Shown one piece after another: positions 1 to 10,573 of a DNA stretch of 64,000 bases. How positions within the stretch are numbered: the stretch's first letter is position 1; every line of letters begins with the position of its first letter. The notes under the pieces are model-generated. The model did not search any database, was not told the DNA's origin, and was given only the letters and a program-made list of their open reading frames with translations. The stretch covers positions 1,571,775 through 1,635,774 of the forward strand of contig NZ_CP104550.1 of NCBI RefSeq assembly GCF_025397995.1. The letters are read 5' to 3'. Origin of the DNA: Methanothermobacter wolfeii. GTDB lineage: Archaea; Methanobacteriota; Methanobacteria; Methanobacteriales; Methanothermobacteraceae. The position numbers and the translations under genes are program-made.

Positions 1-235
1 GAAGGAGGCGGTTGAAAAACAGGTCAGCGAACTCCGTGAACTCATCGCCGGTGATGACATCCAGGCCATAAAGGCAAAGACAGAGGAGCTCACAAAGACC
101 GTTCAGGAAATAGGTGCGGTCATATACCAGCAGGCAGCCCAGCAGCAGGCAGCTAACACCTCCGAAGACCAGGCATCCCGGGGCCAGGCCGGGGGTGATG
201 ACACAATAGACGCCGACTTTGAGGTTAAAAATTAA
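1..235 (+). CDS. dnaK: DnaK (Hsp70) C-terminal fragment
   Basis: The 5' part of the gene lies before the window. The visible 77 codons (frame starting at base 2) encode an alpha-helical lid region containing [10 protein letters not shown] and [14 protein letters not shown], then a Gln/Ala-rich linker (QQAAQQQAA) and the acidic tail [10 protein letters not shown] before the stop. This ending is typical of DnaK, the ATP-dependent chaperone that works with DnaJ and GrpE in the cytoplasm. dnaJ follows 78 bases downstream on the same strand, the usual chaperone order in methanogens that possess this system. Confidence 0.93.
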   Translation, partial: KEAVEKQVSELRELIAGDDIQAIKAKTEELTKTVQEIGAVIYQQAAQQQAANTSEDQASRGQAGGDDTIDADFEVKN

Positions 236-313
236 CCTCCCATCCCAAACTTTTTTTATACCATGAACTCATACTGATTTTCAGGACTACTTTTAGAGTA
301 CAGGTGAAATTCG

Positions 314-1444
314 ATGGCGAAGCGTGACTACTATGAGGTCCTCGGTGTTGATCGGGGTGCTGATAAGAAGGAAATAAAAAGGGCCTACCGTAGGCTTGCA
401 AAAAAGTACCACCCTGATGTCAGTGATGACCCCGCTGCAGCTGAAAAGTTCAAGGAGATAAGTGAAGCCTACGCAGTGTTATCCGATGATGAGAAAAGAA
501 GAAGATATGACCAGTTCGGCCATGCCGGTATGGATGGCTTCAGCCAGGAGGATATATTCAGCAACATCAACTTTGAGGACATATTCAGCGGCCTTGGATT
601 TGACGTGGGTAACATCTTCGATATGTTCGGATTTGGACGGGGAAGAAGACGTGGACCCCAGAGAGGCGCTGATCTGGAGTACACCCTTGAAATAAGCCTT
701 GAAGACGCATACAGGGGACTTGAAACAGACATAAGGGTGCCCCATACAAAGAAGTGCCCTGTCTGTAAAGGTACACGTGCAGAACCGGGTACAGGTACAA
801 GGACCTGCTCAACATGTGGCGGTAGCGGGCAGGTAAGGCAGGTAAGGAACACAATACTGGGTCAGATGATGAACATAAGCACCTGCCCGGACTGTCAGGG
901 TGAGGGAACAGTCGTTGAAAAACCCTGCAGTAACTGCAACGGCAGGGGGATCGTGAAGAAGACCAGTACGATACACGTGAAGATCCCCCCTGGTGTTGAA
1001 ACAGGTTCAAGGCTCAGGATACCCTGTGAGGGTGAGATGGGTCTTCGCGGAGGCCAGCCAGGAGACCTGTACGTTGTGATAAAGGTCAAACCCCACAGGA
1101 TATTTGAAAGGGATGGTGCGAACCTCTACACTGAAAAGCCTATAAGCTTCGTGCAGGCGGCCCTCGGGGACACCGTTAAGGTTCCGACCCTTGACAGGCC
1201 CGTGAAGCTCAGGATACCTGCAGGCACCCAGAGCGGCACAACCTTCCGTGTTAAGGGGCACGGGATGCCACACCTTAAATGGAACGGCTACGGCAACCTG
1301 TATGTGAAGGTGAAGGTTGTGACCCCAAGAAAACTAAGCTCCAGACAGAAGGAGCTGCTGAAGGAATTTGCAAGTATAAGCGGTGATGAGATCCATGACG
1401 ATAAGGGCTTCTTTGATAAGGTGAAGGACGCCATAATCCACTAA
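314..1444 (+). CDS. dnaJ: Chaperone protein DnaJ
   Basis: Full-length 376-residue type I DnaJ (Hsp40), which stimulates DnaK ATPase and delivers unfolded clients. The J domain spans residues 1-70 with the HPD tripeptide near residue 33; a Gly/Phe-rich stretch (about 70-115) follows. Four zinc-binding CxxCxGxG-type repeats lie around residues 148-213 ([31 protein letters not shown]), then the C-terminal substrate-binding domain. The ATG is preceded by AGGTGAAA. A T-run leading into TATA (about 250-259) between dnaK and dnaJ may give dnaJ its own promoter or end the dnaK transcript. Confidence 0.97.
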   Translation: MAKRDYYEVLGVDRGADKKEIKRAYRRLAKKYHPDVSDDPAAAEKFKEISEAYAVLSDDEKRRRYDQFGHAGMDGFSQEDIFSNINFEDIFSGLGFDVGNIFDMFGFGRGRRRGPQRGADLEYTLEISLEDAYRGLETDIRVPHTKKCPVCKGTRAEPGTGTRTCSTCGGSGQVRQVRNTILGQMMNISTCPDCQGEGTVVEKPCSNCNGRGIVKKTSTIHVKIPPGVETGSRLRIPCEGEMGLRGGQPGDLYVVIKVKPHRIFERDGANLYTEKPISFVQAALGDTVKVPTLDRPVKLRIPAGTQSGTTFRVKGHGMPHLKWNGYGNLYVKVKVVTPRKLSSRQKELLKEFASISGDEIHDDKGFFDKVKDAIIH

Positions 1445-1585
1445 CATTGCACCACAGCGGACAGCCACCGGAATGAAGGATGATACCATCAAAATCAATT
1501 TTTTAACTGAATCTGAATCCATTGAAGCCACTTATTTTTTACTTAAAATTGAGAAACGCTCCTTCTCTGAAGTTTATAATTGAGT

Positions 1586-1890
<305 letters not shown>

Positions 1891-1918
1891 TAAGTAAACA
1901 TGAGAAATAAGAACTGAT

Positions 1919-1992
<74 letters not shown>

Positions 1993-2012
1993 AAACATTA
2001 GATTTGTTATTT

Positions 2013-2029
2013 CAGTATATAAAGGTTGC
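2013..2029 (-). promoter_or_regulatory. TATA/BRE promoter for tRNA-Met and rnpB
   Basis: On the minus strand the sequence reads GCAACCTTTATATACTG, an archaeal BRE-like AACC plus TATA element. Its distance of about 25 bases to position 1992 places the predicted start at or next to the tRNA 5' end. I see no separate TATA box in the gap between the tRNA and rnpB, so one promoter may serve both. Confidence 0.6.
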
Positions 2030-2034
2030 GGTGT

Positions 2035-2502
2035 TTATTCCCTCTCCTCTTCCAGCCTCTTCAGGCGTTCATCCAGGGATTCAAGTTTCTTATTGGTGTA
2101 GCCCCTGTACTCATTGAACCTCCGCTCAAGCTCATCGATGTTCCTTGATATGAGGTTCAGCCTCTTCTGAAGGTCATTGATATCATTCTTTGTTGCGAGT
2201 TCCCAGTCCTCAATTAGCTCATCACTCTTTTCGTTGAGGAATGCATCAATCTTGTTTGAAATCACATCGGTACTTATGGGAACATCCCTGACCTTTCCCA
2301 TAATCCTGTCACCCATTCCAGAGACCTTCTCTCCAACACCACTCATGTAGCCTTCTCCCTCCTCAGCACCTATCCTTTCACCTATACCATATATCTGTGT
2401 CCTGACGCCTCTACCGTTACCTGACTCCATCAGATAATAGTATATCAGGACAATAACCGCACCTGCAAGTATCAGGATTGCAAGTAGCTCCACAGGACCC
2501 AT
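2035..2502 (-). CDS. Small membrane-anchored coiled-coil protein
   Basis: I do not recognise a named family. The 155-residue product has one hydrophobic segment at residues 4-24 (LLAILILAGAVIVLIYYYL), a Gly-rich stretch (about 27-70), then a charged heptad-like region from about residue 100 to the C-terminus (DLQKRLNLISRNIDELERR, KKLESLDERLKRLEEERE), probably a coiled coil. The ATG follows GGGGTGATCCT. It starts 13 bases behind a second gene of the same architecture, so the two probably form an operon and may form a membrane-tethered complex; that last point is inference. Confidence 0.75.
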   Translation of the reverse strand: MGPVELLAILILAGAVIVLIYYYLMESGNGRGVRTQIYGIGERIGAEEGEGYMSGVGEKVSGMGDRIMGKVRDVPISTDVISNKIDAFLNEKSDELIEDWELATKNDINDLQKRLNLISRNIDELERRFNEYRGYTNKKLESLDERLKRLEEERE

Positions 2503-2515
2503 AGGATCACCCCTA

Positions 2516-2929
2516 TCATTTCAGTTTAATGCCCAGTTCCGCTTCCTTCTTCTCAATATCCCTGAGCATTTTCTTGAGTTTTTTGAATTCTGTCTGGGCT
2601 TCAAGGAGTGCCAGGCGCTCACTTATCTCACTCTGGAGGTATCCCAGCTCATGCATGAGACTCATTGTATCCTTCCTTATTGCAGAAAGCCTTTCCTGTT
2701 TTTCCTTGGGAAGCGGTATCGTTGTCTCCATTAAACGTTTGGCCTTAAGGTCGTTCTCCACCAGTGATATCTTTTTAAGTTCAATCTGCTTCTCAAGAAT
2801 GACTATATCATTCTGGGATTCCCTGACCCTCCTCCACTGTATAGAGACTATTATAACCGTTATAAAACCCAGGATGGCTATTATAAGCCATATAATATTC
2901 TGCTGTGAAATCACCGTGCCCGACACCAT
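2516..2929 (-). CDS. Small membrane-anchored coiled-coil protein
   Basis: Unrecognised product of about 137 residues with an N-terminal transmembrane segment (IIWLIIAILGFITVIIVSI) followed by a long charged helix (EKQIELKKISLVENDLKAKR, then KKLKKMLRDIEKKEAELGIKLK at the end), typical of coiled coils. Start choice is between ATG at 2929 and GTG at 2926, both behind GGTGAGG; an ATG at 2941 lies too far upstream of that site. It is the first gene of a two-gene minus-strand unit with the gene at 2035-2502 and diverges from map. Confidence 0.72.
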   Translation of the reverse strand: MVSGTVISQQNIIWLIIAILGFITVIIVSIQWRRVRESQNDIVILEKQIELKKISLVENDLKAKRLMETTIPLPKEKQERLSAIRKDTMSLMHELGYLQSEISERLALLEAQTEFKKLKKMLRDIEKKEAELGIKLK

Positions 2930-3009
2930 ATACCTCACCATAATATATTATTTAATGGTAAGAATATATACTTCCACCCTTAAGTAATTTTAATCAGTGA
3001 ATTTTAGTG

Positions 3010-3906
3010 ATGAATATGATCAGTTCATATCTGAAGGCAGGTAAAATAGTTTCAAAGGTCCGTGACGATGCCTCAAAGCTCATAAAGGATGGTATGCCGG
3101 TACTGGAGCTGGTGAACCATGTTGAGGGTTCTATAAGAAGTGAGGGTTCCGAACCGGCATTCCCCTGTAACGTCTCAATTAACGATGTGACCGCCCACTA
3201 TACATCACCACCGGGAGATAAAACCCTGATAAAGGAAGGTGACCTTGTTAAGCTGGACCTTGGTGCCCATGTTGATGGATTCATAGCCGATACTGCAATC
3301 ACGGTTGCTGTTGGTGATGCAGATGAAAGGTGCTACGTCATGATGGATGCTGCCAGGGAGGCCCTCGAGGATGCCTTGGCCACTATAAGGGCTGGGGTTG
3401 AGGTTGGTGAAATAGGGAGGGTTATTGAGGAGAAAATACACTCCCATGGAATGAAACCCGTTGCAAACCTCACAGGGCACAGCATGGACCGGTGGATACT
3501 TCATTCAGGCCTTTCAATTCCGAATATAACGGAAAGAAATCCGCATCTCCTTGAGGAGGGTGATGTCCTTGCAATCGAACCCTTTGCAACGGATGGTGTT
3601 GGTCTTGTAACGGACATGCCCGAGACACATATCTTCCGTTTCCTGAGGGACCGTCCGCTGAGGCTTGTCCATGCAAGGAGGGTGCTTGGCAGGATCAAGG
3701 AGGAGTATCATGCCCTTCCCTTTGCCCAGAGGTGGCTTGAGGAATACTTTGAACCAAAAAGGCTCAATGCATCCATGAGGATGTTAATTCAGTCAAGGGC
3801 AATCTACCCCTACCATGTCCTGAGGGAGAAAAGCGGTGCCCTGGTCGCCCAGTGGGAGCACACCGTTATCGTTGAAAAGGATGGCTGTACCGTGATCACA
3901 GAATAA
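3010..3906 (+). CDS. map: Methionine aminopeptidase, type II
   Basis: Removes the N-terminal methionine from nascent proteins in the cytosol using two metal ions. The 298-residue protein has the expected metal ligands: [16 protein letters not shown] (first two aspartates), the LTGHSM histidine, a glutamate in AIEPFATDG, and the final glutamate in AQWEHTVIV. The roughly 60-residue insertion between GHSMDRW and AQWEHT marks type II, the archaeal/eukaryotic form. ATG at 3010 and 3016 are both possible; no strong ribosome site precedes either, which suggests a short or absent leader. It diverges from the coiled-coil gene pair. Confidence 0.95.
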   Translation: MNMISSYLKAGKIVSKVRDDASKLIKDGMPVLELVNHVEGSIRSEGSEPAFPCNVSINDVTAHYTSPPGDKTLIKEGDLVKLDLGAHVDGFIADTAITVAVGDADERCYVMMDAAREALEDALATIRAGVEVGEIGRVIEEKIHSHGMKPVANLTGHSMDRWILHSGLSIPNITERNPHLLEEGDVLAIEPFATDGVGLVTDMPETHIFRFLRDRPLRLVHARRVLGRIKEEYHALPFAQRWLEEYFEPKRLNASMRMLIQSRAIYPYHVLREKSGALVAQWEHTVIVEKDGCTVITE

Positions 3907-3926
3907 ACCATCAAAAGATGTGCATA

Positions 3927-4057
3927 CATCAATTACCAATCAAGATAAGCATAAACTAAATCCAGGGATGCTCATCAATTACCAATAAGCAACCTTAACT
4001 AAAAATCCCGAAGATCAGAAGTTCTGAAGAATCTTTAAAAATAAAAAGTAATTGATG
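3927..4057. repeat. CATCAATTACCAAT direct repeats plus inverted half
   Basis: The 14-base string CATCAATTACCAAT occurs at 3927-3940 and again at 3973-3986, and its first ten bases occur inverted at 4048-4057 (GTAATTGATG). All lie in the AT-rich gap between the convergent ends of map and frhB. The inverted copy could pair with either direct copy to form a large hairpin in the 3' end of either transcript, so a terminator role is plausible but unproven. Confidence 0.6.
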
Positions 4058-4060
4058 GGA

Positions 4061-4906
4061 TCAGAAGGGTGTTGGTAATCCCATCTCCTTTCTTGCGGCG
4101 ATGTTCTTTTCTGCTTTCTCCTTCTTCTGGGCAGCGAGTTTCTCAAGAAGTCCAAGCCCTGGTTTAACTTCCTCTATTGGTTTTGTTTCAAAGAGTCCTG
4201 CCTCAACTGCCTGTTTGAATATTGAATCCCCTGCATCGGTCCTTGTTATCACTGTGGACCATCCATCCGGTGATCCAACGGAACCTGTTGATACATCTGC
4301 CAGTTCAGCGACGTAGTCCTTACAGATCTTACACCCGGCCTGTTCGTATCCATGGGTCTCCTTGAGAGGGAGGGTCAGGACATCATCCTGGGTGTAGACC
4401 CAGAACTTTCCTTTACCTATGTCCATCTTCTCAACCAGTTCCATGCTGATTCCAAGTTTTTCACAGATAAAGGTCTGGAGTGATGTGTAGGGGAAGTTCT
4501 CCATACAGTAGATACCAACCAGGAGTTTTATCTTATCTGCAAGGAACCTTACACCGAATGGGTAGGTCTGGGTTTTCCTTATACCCATTGTCTGGCATGG
4601 TATGGCTACTGTACCAAGCTTCTCTATACCGTACTGTCTCACGGCCTTCTTGAGCATCATCACGTTTGGTGAGAATGTGTACTTGGTGCCTGCAGCGGCC
4701 TTGAGTTCATCTGATGTCATTGCAACCATTGGCTGTGGTTTCCAGAACTCTTCACCTGGCCCTGCAACGACTGCTCCTTCAATTATCCTTTCATCCAGAG
4801 CGTATGCAAGAAGACCTGTAACTATCCCTCCGTCCTGGGCAAGTTTCTGAATCTCCCTATCTGTTGACCTGGCGGAAACTATCTCCTTGTAAGTACCTAA
4901 AACCAT
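4061..4906 (-). CDS. frhB: F420-reducing hydrogenase subunit beta FrhB
   Basis: Electron-output subunit of the Frh complex: it binds FAD and one 4Fe-4S cluster and passes electrons to coenzyme F420. The 281-residue product has the family's conserved [13 protein letters not shown] start region, [19 protein letters not shown] and the cysteine motif [16 protein letters not shown] followed by [15 protein letters not shown] at 4906 follows GGAGG at eight-base spacing; a GTG six bases upstream is less well placed. It is last of four genes in frhADGB, 12 bases behind frhG. Confidence 0.97.
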   Translation of the reverse strand: MVLGTYKEIVSARSTDREIQKLAQDGGIVTGLLAYALDERIIEGAVVAGPGEEFWKPQPMVAMTSDELKAAAGTKYTFSPNVMMLKKAVRQYGIEKLGTVAIPCQTMGIRKTQTYPFGVRFLADKIKLLVGIYCMENFPYTSLQTFICEKLGISMELVEKMDIGKGKFWVYTQDDVLTLPLKETHGYEQAGCKICKDYVAELADVSTGSVGSPDGWSTVITRTDAGDSIFKQAVEAGLFETKPIEEVKPGLGLLEKLAAQKKEKAEKNIAARKEMGLPTPF

Positions 4907-4918
4907 CTTCACAGCCTC

Positions 4919-5746
4919 CTATAGCCCTAACTCCTTTTTAATCTGTTCTTCAGGCCACCAGCTCCTTGGGCACTGCACATAGCAGATTCCACATTTTATG
5001 CAGCGGTCACTGTTAAGTTCCGGCCTTCCGTTGGTCATGTCAAGGGCCCTTGTCTGGCAGGCCATTGCACATGTTCCACACCCGATACAGAGGCCCTGGT
5101 TAACAACCTTTGTCTGCAGGTCGCATCCGCATGCCTCTGTGTATCCTGCAAGGTCCAGCATTGGCTGCAGGTAGTCCATATCATTGTTAAGCAGTGCCAC
5201 AACCGTCTTTGCTATGATCTCAGGTGATGGCGGGCAGCCTGGCAGTGCAAGGTCCACGTCTATGAGATCAGCTATTGGCACAAAGGACTCGTGTGATGGC
5301 TGTGCCTGCTGTCCACCCCTTGAGTACCTTGTGAAACAGCCTGTAGCTGCACATGACCCGAAGGCACAGACAAGTTTAGCCTTCTCCCTGAGTTCCTTGA
5401 GTTCGTGCAGGCTGTGCTCGTCCTGCAGACAGACAGAACCCTCAACCAGTGCAAGGTCCATCTCTGGCATCTCCCAGAGATCCACGAGGGTCTGTCCATA
5501 AACGATATCTACCATATTGGTGAGTAATTCCGCGAGAATGTCGTAGTTTTCAGTTAACGACATAGCATCTCCGGTACATCCGCTCAGGTGGATGTATCCT
5601 ATTCTTGGTTTTGCATTTTCTTCAGCCACTTTCTCAACCTCCTCTTTTGAAGCTCCAACAGGTTCAGATTCTTCCTTTTCAGGTTTTTCCCCTTTAGCTT
5701 CAGCCTCCAATCCTAAAAATCTTTTGATTCGGGCGATTAAACTCAT
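4919..5746 (-). CDS. frhG: F420-reducing hydrogenase subunit gamma FrhG
   Basis: Small Fe-S subunit that carries electrons from the NiFe site to FrhB. After a charged N-terminal extension rich in Glu/Lys (residues 15-45), the small-subunit domain begins at [17 protein letters not shown], with further cluster ligands in [12 protein letters not shown] and LPGCPPSPE. Two 4Fe-4S ferredoxin motifs lie at the end: [12 protein letters not shown] and [12 protein letters not shown]. The total of 275 residues matches the methanogen family. The start codon overlaps the frhD stop (ATGA), indicating translational coupling. Confidence 0.97.
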   Translation of the reverse strand: MSLIARIKRFLGLEAEAKGEKPEKEESEPVGASKEEVEKVAEENAKPRIGYIHLSGCTGDAMSLTENYDILAELLTNMVDIVYGQTLVDLWEMPEMDLALVEGSVCLQDEHSLHELKELREKAKLVCAFGSCAATGCFTRYSRGGQQAQPSHESFVPIADLIDVDLALPGCPPSPEIIAKTVVALLNNDMDYLQPMLDLAGYTEACGCDLQTKVVNQGLCIGCGTCAMACQTRALDMTNGRPELNSDRCIKCGICYVQCPRSWWPEEQIKKELGL

Positions 5747-6219
5747 TTAGAAACCCCGATCTCCTTTAAAATCATCTGAATGGCCCTGGGAACAGCCTCT
5801 TTAACCGGGGGTGTGAGGCCCATCTCAACATTGGGTGCTGATACTTCCCCTGGTTTACATCCTATTACCACAACATCAATCCTTTCACTGAGTTCATGGA
5901 GGGGCTGGCTCACTGGCCATGTATGCATGTTTTCATAGGATCCCTTCGGAATCTCGGTTACATCGAATTTTCTGAGGGTCCCTGGTTCCGCATTGAATTC
6001 AACAACATCCACCACTATCATCTTCTTCCACTGCTCATGTGGAAGTGAGAAGACGAAGTGCGGACCGCCAGTCCCAGCATCAATGAACATTACATTATCT
6101 GGTTTTTCCCTATCCTTGAAGTATTCTTCAAGGCCTTTGATAACTTCCGGGCCGAATCCATCGTCCTTGAAAAGGATGTTTCCACAGCCCACCACTAGAA
6201 TCTCAGCGTCGTATGGCAT
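5743..6219 (-). CDS. frhD: Hydrogenase maturation endopeptidase FrhD
   Basis: Protease of the HycI/HybD type that cleaves the C-terminal tail of FrhA after nickel insertion. The 158-residue sequence shows the family start [20 protein letters not shown], with the Glu that binds nickel, then [11 protein letters not shown] with the second acidic ligand, and HTWPVS containing the conserved histidine. It sits between frhA (9-base gap) and frhG (4-base overlap), so the processing enzyme is made with its substrate. Confidence 0.95.
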   Translation of the reverse strand: MPYDAEILVVGCGNILFKDDGFGPEVIKGLEEYFKDREKPDNVMFIDAGTGGPHFVFSLPHEQWKKMIVVDVVEFNAEPGTLRKFDVTEIPKGSYENMHTWPVSQPLHELSERIDVVVIGCKPGEVSAPNVEMGLTPPVKEAVPRAIQMILKEIGVSK

Positions 6220-6228
6220 GTTATTCCC

Positions 6229-7446
6229 TTAGAGTCTGACCATTTCATCCTTGATTACTGATCTGTCCTCATCATCAACAACCATCACGTGGGTGGCGCA
6301 TGATAGACAGGGGTCGTATGCGCGGATAACGTGTGGTCCATATTCATGGTGGAAGCCCTCTGTTGCTGGTCCCATGGTTGGTATGTTCCAGGTTGTTGGG
6401 ACAAGTGCACTGTAGAACTGGATCTTACCGTTTTCAACCTTTGCCATGTGGACGTCAAGTCCCCTTGGACCTTCAATTGCACCCACACCAAGTTTTCCTG
6501 TTCCCCTCTCATCAAACTCTGCCCTGACCGGGGCTGATGTGTCAAGTTCATCAAGTATCTCGATGGCCCTTGCAAGTGCTGTTTTCATTTCAAGTGCCCT
6601 TGCAACGTGCTGTGCAACAACACCTCTTTCCTTGAACCCCTGGAATTCCACCATCCTTGCCCTTGGACCTACCTCAACGTTCCTTCCATCATATAGTGGT
6701 ATTGTTGAGCATGCCCTTTTGGCTATTTCAGGGTCATCGTACCAGCTTTCAGGCATTACCTCTGTGAATCTGTCCAGGTCGAATTTTGTCCTGTCACCGT
6801 ATATCTGATGGCTTGCAAGGGTTGGCTGGTTGTGGACTCCAAGACCCTTTGGAAGGCCCTTATCCTCTATGAGTCCTATCATGAGTTCAACGTGCTCGTC
6901 AAGTTTTGGTTTGAGCTGCTTGAGCCTTGCGTAGAGTCTTTTCCTTGCAAGTTCGGTTATGTTATCGGCCATTCCCCCTATCCTGACATCAGAGGGGTGT
7001 ATACCTTCACCTGCAACCATGTCAACTACGTACTGGGCGTTCTTCCTTATTTCTGAAACTGAATTTATTGCATCTGCCATGAGGTTTTCAGGTACGAAGT
7101 CTGGTGCTATAAGGAATTGATGTATGGCATGGCTGTTTACATGGTGTGCTGCCAGTGTAAGTTCCCTCAGAAGTCTTCCTGCCTTTGGAACTTCAATGTC
7201 AAGGGAGTCGTCGATTGCCTCAACTGAAGCAAGTGTGTGTGGTATCGGGCATACTCCACATATCCTCTGGACAATAACAGGTGCTGTTTCAGGTGCTTTT
7301 CCTGTTACTATCTTCTCCAGGCCCCTGACAGGAGTAATACTGAAGTATCGCCCCTTTGTCACTATTCCCTCATCATCGACTTCCATGACAAGTTCTGCAT
7401 GTCCTTCTTGTCGTGATGTCGGCGATATAACAATCCTTTCGCTCAA
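6229..7446 (-). CDS. frhA: F420-reducing hydrogenase subunit alpha FrhA
   Basis: NiFe catalytic subunit that oxidises H2 to reduce F420, supplying hydride for methanogenesis. The two metal-binding motifs are [10 protein letters not shown] near residue 63 and DPCLSCATH near the C-terminus, followed by about 19 residues ([10 protein letters not shown]...) that FrhD would remove. All four ligands are cysteine; no in-frame TGA suggests selenocysteine. TTG at 7446 is chosen because GAGGTGA lies five bases upstream; a GTG at 7455 is inside that ribosome site. It is the first gene of frhADGB and has its own upstream promoter region. Confidence 0.97.
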   Translation of the reverse strand: MSERIVISPTSRQEGHAELVMEVDDEGIVTKGRYFSITPVRGLEKIVTGKAPETAPVIVQRICGVCPIPHTLASVEAIDDSLDIEVPKAGRLLRELTLAAHHVNSHAIHQFLIAPDFVPENLMADAINSVSEIRKNAQYVVDMVAGEGIHPSDVRIGGMADNITELARKRLYARLKQLKPKLDEHVELMIGLIEDKGLPKGLGVHNQPTLASHQIYGDRTKFDLDRFTEVMPESWYDDPEIAKRACSTIPLYDGRNVEVGPRARMVEFQGFKERGVVAQHVARALEMKTALARAIEILDELDTSAPVRAEFDERGTGKLGVGAIEGPRGLDVHMAKVENGKIQFYSALVPTTWNIPTMGPATEGFHHEYGPHVIRAYDPCLSCATHVMVVDDEDRSVIKDEMVRL

Positions 7447-7560
7447 ATGTATCACCTCTTGTTTTTAAAGTTCGAAAAACCTTCAATATTATAGCTGTTT
7501 TTAAATGTTATAAGTTTTTCAATTATGAAAAAGGTGAAAAGTATTTATAGAATGATGGAG
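7447..7560 (-). promoter_or_regulatory. frhADGB promoter region
   Basis: This AT-rich leader lies between frhA and the divergent PepSY-protein gene. Read on the minus strand it has candidate TATA elements CTATAAATAC (about 7540-7550) and TTATAAC (about 7505-7512), then GAGGTGATACAT just before the TTG start. Which TATA is used cannot be settled by eye. Confidence 0.5.
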
Positions 7561-7628
7561 AGTAATTATAATTGGTAGAAACACTAATGTTTAATATGAA
7601 TTTTTTAGTTTGTAATACTGATGCCGGA

Positions 7629-7669
7629 TATTTATTTATATCTGAAACCACAAACCTCTAGGTTTGTGG
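7629..7669 (+). promoter_or_regulatory. TATA box plus perfect 10-bp inverted repeat
   Basis: TATTTATTTATA at about 7629-7640 is a good TATA box. Eight bases on, CCACAAACCT (7648-7657) and AGGTTTGTGG (7660-7669) form a perfect 10-bp inverted repeat with a two-base centre. At about 25 bases from the TATA, the transcription start would fall inside the palindrome, the position expected for a repressor operator. The very short centre makes an RNA hairpin less likely than a dimer-binding site. Confidence 0.65.
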
Positions 7670-7695
7670 AACACATAATCCAAGAAGGTGAGTTG

Positions 7696-8136
7696 ATGAT
7701 AAACTCAAAAATTCTAGCATCAGTGGCAATAGTCCTGATAATTGGAGCCGTTGCTGCAGGTTATCAGGTGAGTCAGAATTCCGAGTCGCTCTGGAAATTC
7801 ACGAACCCCCAGGGTAGCTCAAACCCGAACCCATCAGAAGAGTCCAGTGTTCACAGCGAATCACCCTCCACTTCATCAGAGATGACCGGAGAAGGTTCAG
7901 GTGATGCAGGTGGTGATTCAGGTATGAATGTGAAGGTGTCCTCCTCTGAAGCAAAGAAAATTGCTCAGAGTTACATCAAACAGGAGGGTGCGGTGGCAGG
8001 GGCCCCCAGACTTGTTAAGATGAATGGAAAAACAGTTTATCTTGTCCCCATCGAAATGAATGGTAAAACTGTAGGTGAAATCTACATCGACCCTATAACA
8101 GGTAAGAACCTTGGAGGGGCTGGTGGTGCTCCATGA
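7696..8136 (+). CDS. Exported PepSY-domain protein
   Basis: 146-residue protein with an N-terminal hydrophobic segment ([20 protein letters not shown]), which is a signal anchor or signal peptide, then a Ser/Asn/Gly-rich linker (about residues 30-80), and a C-terminal domain resembling Pep[20 protein letters not shown], then [20 protein letters not shown] and IYIDPITGK. PepSY domains are often extracytoplasmic and linked to peptidase inhibition or binding. The ATG follows AAGGTGAGTTG. Its stop overlaps the start of a PAC2-family gene, so the two are cotranscribed. The start 75 bases upstream is rejected because it would place the operator palindrome inside the gene. Confidence 0.8.
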   Translation: MINSKILASVAIVLIIGAVAAGYQVSQNSESLWKFTNPQGSSNPNPSEESSVHSESPSTSSEMTGEGSGDAGGDSGMNVKVSSSEAKKIAQSYIKQEGAVAGAPRLVKMNGKTVYLVPIEMNGKTVGEIYIDPITGKNLGGAGGAP

Positions 8137-8846
8137 TGATTGAAACAAAAACAGAGTGTTGTACAATCTATTCAGAGGATGTGGAGGATGCCGTTGTACT
8201 TGAAGGTTCCCCTGGCGTCGGCCTTATAGGCAACATAGTGGGCTGGCTCCTTGTTGAGGATCTTAAAATGAGGGAAATAGGCTACATTGATTCAAAGTAC
8301 TTCCCGCCGCTGGCCGTTCTCTACAGGGGGGTTGCAATACACCCCTTCAGGATATATGAGGGTGAGGGGATAGTTCTATTCCTTTCAGACTTCATACTCC
8401 CCCCTACAGTGGTCTATGATATGACAAATGCCATCGTGGAGTGGATGGAGAGGAACAGGAGCCACGAACTGATAACATTCAACAGCATGGTTGTCAGGGA
8501 AAAGTCCCAGCCTGTTGCAGGTGCAGGTAACAGCCAGGATGTCATTCAGAGGCTCGCTGATCTTGGCATTCCAATAGTGCCCTTCGGCAACCTTAACGGA
8601 ATCTCAGGCACGCTCCTTACAAGGTGTGCGGTCAGGGATATACCTGCATCCTGTCTCTTTGCAGAAATACTCAACCCCTACCCTGATCCAAGGGCAGCTG
8701 CAGCTGTTGTTGATGTCCTCAACAGCATGCTCGGTACCAGTATTGACCCTGAACCACTCCTTCAGGAGGCCCAGGCAATAGAATCCAGACTTAAAAAGCT
8801 TGCAGAGACCGTCCAGGGAGAGGTGGAAACACCCATATACATGTAA
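8133..8846 (+). CDS. PAC2-family (proteasome assembly chaperone-like) protein
   Basis: 237-residue member of the archaeal PAC2/PbaB-like family. Supporting signs are the opening [20 protein letters not shown], the [12 protein letters not shown] segment, [12 protein letters not shown], the central Gly/Thr-rich [12 protein letters not shown], and a C-terminal helix after [10 protein letters not shown]. Archaeal relatives include proteasome assembly factors and proteins of unknown function, so only the family is secure. A second paralogue lies at 10574-11347. Start is ATG at 8133 or 8136, overlapping the stop of the PepSY gene. Confidence 0.82.
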   Translation: MMIETKTECCTIYSEDVEDAVVLEGSPGVGLIGNIVGWLLVEDLKMREIGYIDSKYFPPLAVLYRGVAIHPFRIYEGEGIVLFLSDFILPPTVVYDMTNAIVEWMERNRSHELITFNSMVVREKSQPVAGAGNSQDVIQRLADLGIPIVPFGNLNGISGTLLTRCAVRDIPASCLFAEILNPYPDPRAAAAVVDVLNSMLGTSIDPEPLLQEAQAIESRLKKLAETVQGEVETPIYM

Positions 8847-8891
8847 AAGTTTATATATGAAAAAATTCAATATTCTTTTACTCTTTTGTAA

Positions 8892-8969
<78 letters not shown>

Positions 8970-8988
8970 AAAATAGGTGAGTGAGAAG

Positions 8989-9378
<390 letters not shown>

Positions 9379-10554
9379 CTACCTGCTGAAGTAGGCATCG
9401 AGGGTTTCAGCAGGGAACCTTATCTCACCATACCTTCCGCCGCCGCCAGGGATCACAATAAGGGATCCATCACGGAAGGCCCTCACTGCAGCAGCAACCT
9501 CCCCATCAATAGAGGCGATGCCATCAAGGGGGGCATTAAGGAGTACGTCTATCTCCGTGCCGAACTCATCCACCAGCCCCTGCCATATGCCCTGGACAAA
9601 TTTTGTTTTAACCCCCTTACCATGTTTCATGGCTATTATCTCAGCAAGGGGCATGAGATGCACATAGGGTGGTCTGTGGGGAGGATGGCGGGGTTCATCC
9701 CATGAGGAAAGTTCATAGATGCGGTAATCAACACCCTTCTTGATTTTACCGCCGCAGGGACACTTCATGTTCATACCAAGTGCCTCTTCTGGCTCATAGA
9801 TCCTGTGGCACCTTGTGCAGGCAGTCATATGATACTTGCCGAGGCGCGGGTCCAGGCCATAATTTGCTGTGATCCTCTTCTTCAGTATGCACCTTTTGAG
9901 TGAAGTGAATGACACATCATCCATTTCAAGCTGATTGAACTCCCTTCCAAGGCGGTGAGGCCACGGTGAATGTGCATCTGAATTTGTAAGGAAGGGTATA
10001 TCCTCAAGTTCTGCTATCTTATCAGCCATATCTGTATCAGCAGAAAGTCCAAGTTCAAGGAAGTCCGGCTTCACACCGTAACAGTCCATATAGCTATCAT
10101 AGGACTTGTACATGCTCGTCCATGGTGTGAAGGCATGTGAAGGTCCTGCAAGGCCATCATATTCATGTACAAGGTCAATTATACCGGCGCCGTCCAGCCT
10201 TACCCTTGGCCTCCCATCCGAGGGGGTTCCCTGGATCATCCTCTCAGCGATTTCCTCTGCAGCCTCAAGGGATGGGAGGATAAGCATGTGATGGACCCTC
10301 CTTGAATCCTCAACCTCAGCTGTTATTATGAAACTGCAGTCCCCCCTCTGGTAAACACCATCCCCAAGGTAACGGGTGCCCTCAGCTATCATCTTCCTCC
10401 ATCCAGGGTGAAGGGCGTCACCCGTCCCCACCACCTGAAGACCCTTGAACCGTGCCTGGGGGGCTATGTTCTCTACAACCATATTACGGGACGTTGCCCT
10501 TGAAAAACAGCTGTGAATATGGAGGTCGGCATTGACAATCATCAGATCATCCAT
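9379..10554 (-). CDS. Endonuclease Q (PHP-domain DNA repair nuclease)
   Basis: 391-residue protein resembling archaeal EndoQ, which cuts 5' of deaminated bases (uracil, hypoxanthine) and abasic sites. The PHP metal centre is seen in [13 protein letters not shown] (residues 8-20), [10 protein letters not shown], the acidic AEVED and the later [18 protein letters not shown] zinc ribbon follows at about residues 238-265 (CTRCHRIY...CPCGGK), and the C-terminal half includes [12 protein letters not shown]. Homologues are known from Thermococcales and some methanogens; assignment is by recognised motifs, not alignment. ATG at 10554 or 10542 could be the start. The gene runs 20 bases behind a PAC2 gene. 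Confidence 0.82.
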   Translation of the reverse strand: MDDLMIVNADLHIHSCFSRATSRNMVVENIAPQARFKGLQVVGTGDALHPGWRKMIAEGTRYLGDGVYQRGDCSFIITAEVEDSRRVHHMLILPSLEAAEEIAERMIQGTPSDGRPRVRLDGAGIIDLVHEYDGLAGPSHAFTPWTSMYKSYDSYMDCYGVKPDFLELGLSADTDMADKIAELEDIPFLTNSDAHSPWPHRLGREFNQLEMDDVSFTSLKRCILKKRITANYGLDPRLGKYHMTACTRCHRIYEPEEALGMNMKCPCGGKIKKGVDYRIYELSSWDEPRHPPHRPPYVHLMPLAEIIAMKHGKGVKTKFVQGIWQGLVDEFGTEIDVLLNAPLDGIASIDGEVAAAVRAFRDGSLIVIPGGGGRYGEIRFPAETLDAYFSR

Positions 10555-10573
10555 GAAAGCTTAAAAAAAAGAA

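Noticed and set aside
6229-7446. Selenocysteine in FrhA
   Set aside because: Both metal-binding motifs have cysteine codons at all four ligand positions; there is no in-frame TGA.
7621-7695. Longer N-terminus for the PepSY protein starting at 7621
   Set aside because: It would translate the TATA region and palindrome; AAGGTGA lies just before ATG at 7696, where the signal segment begins.
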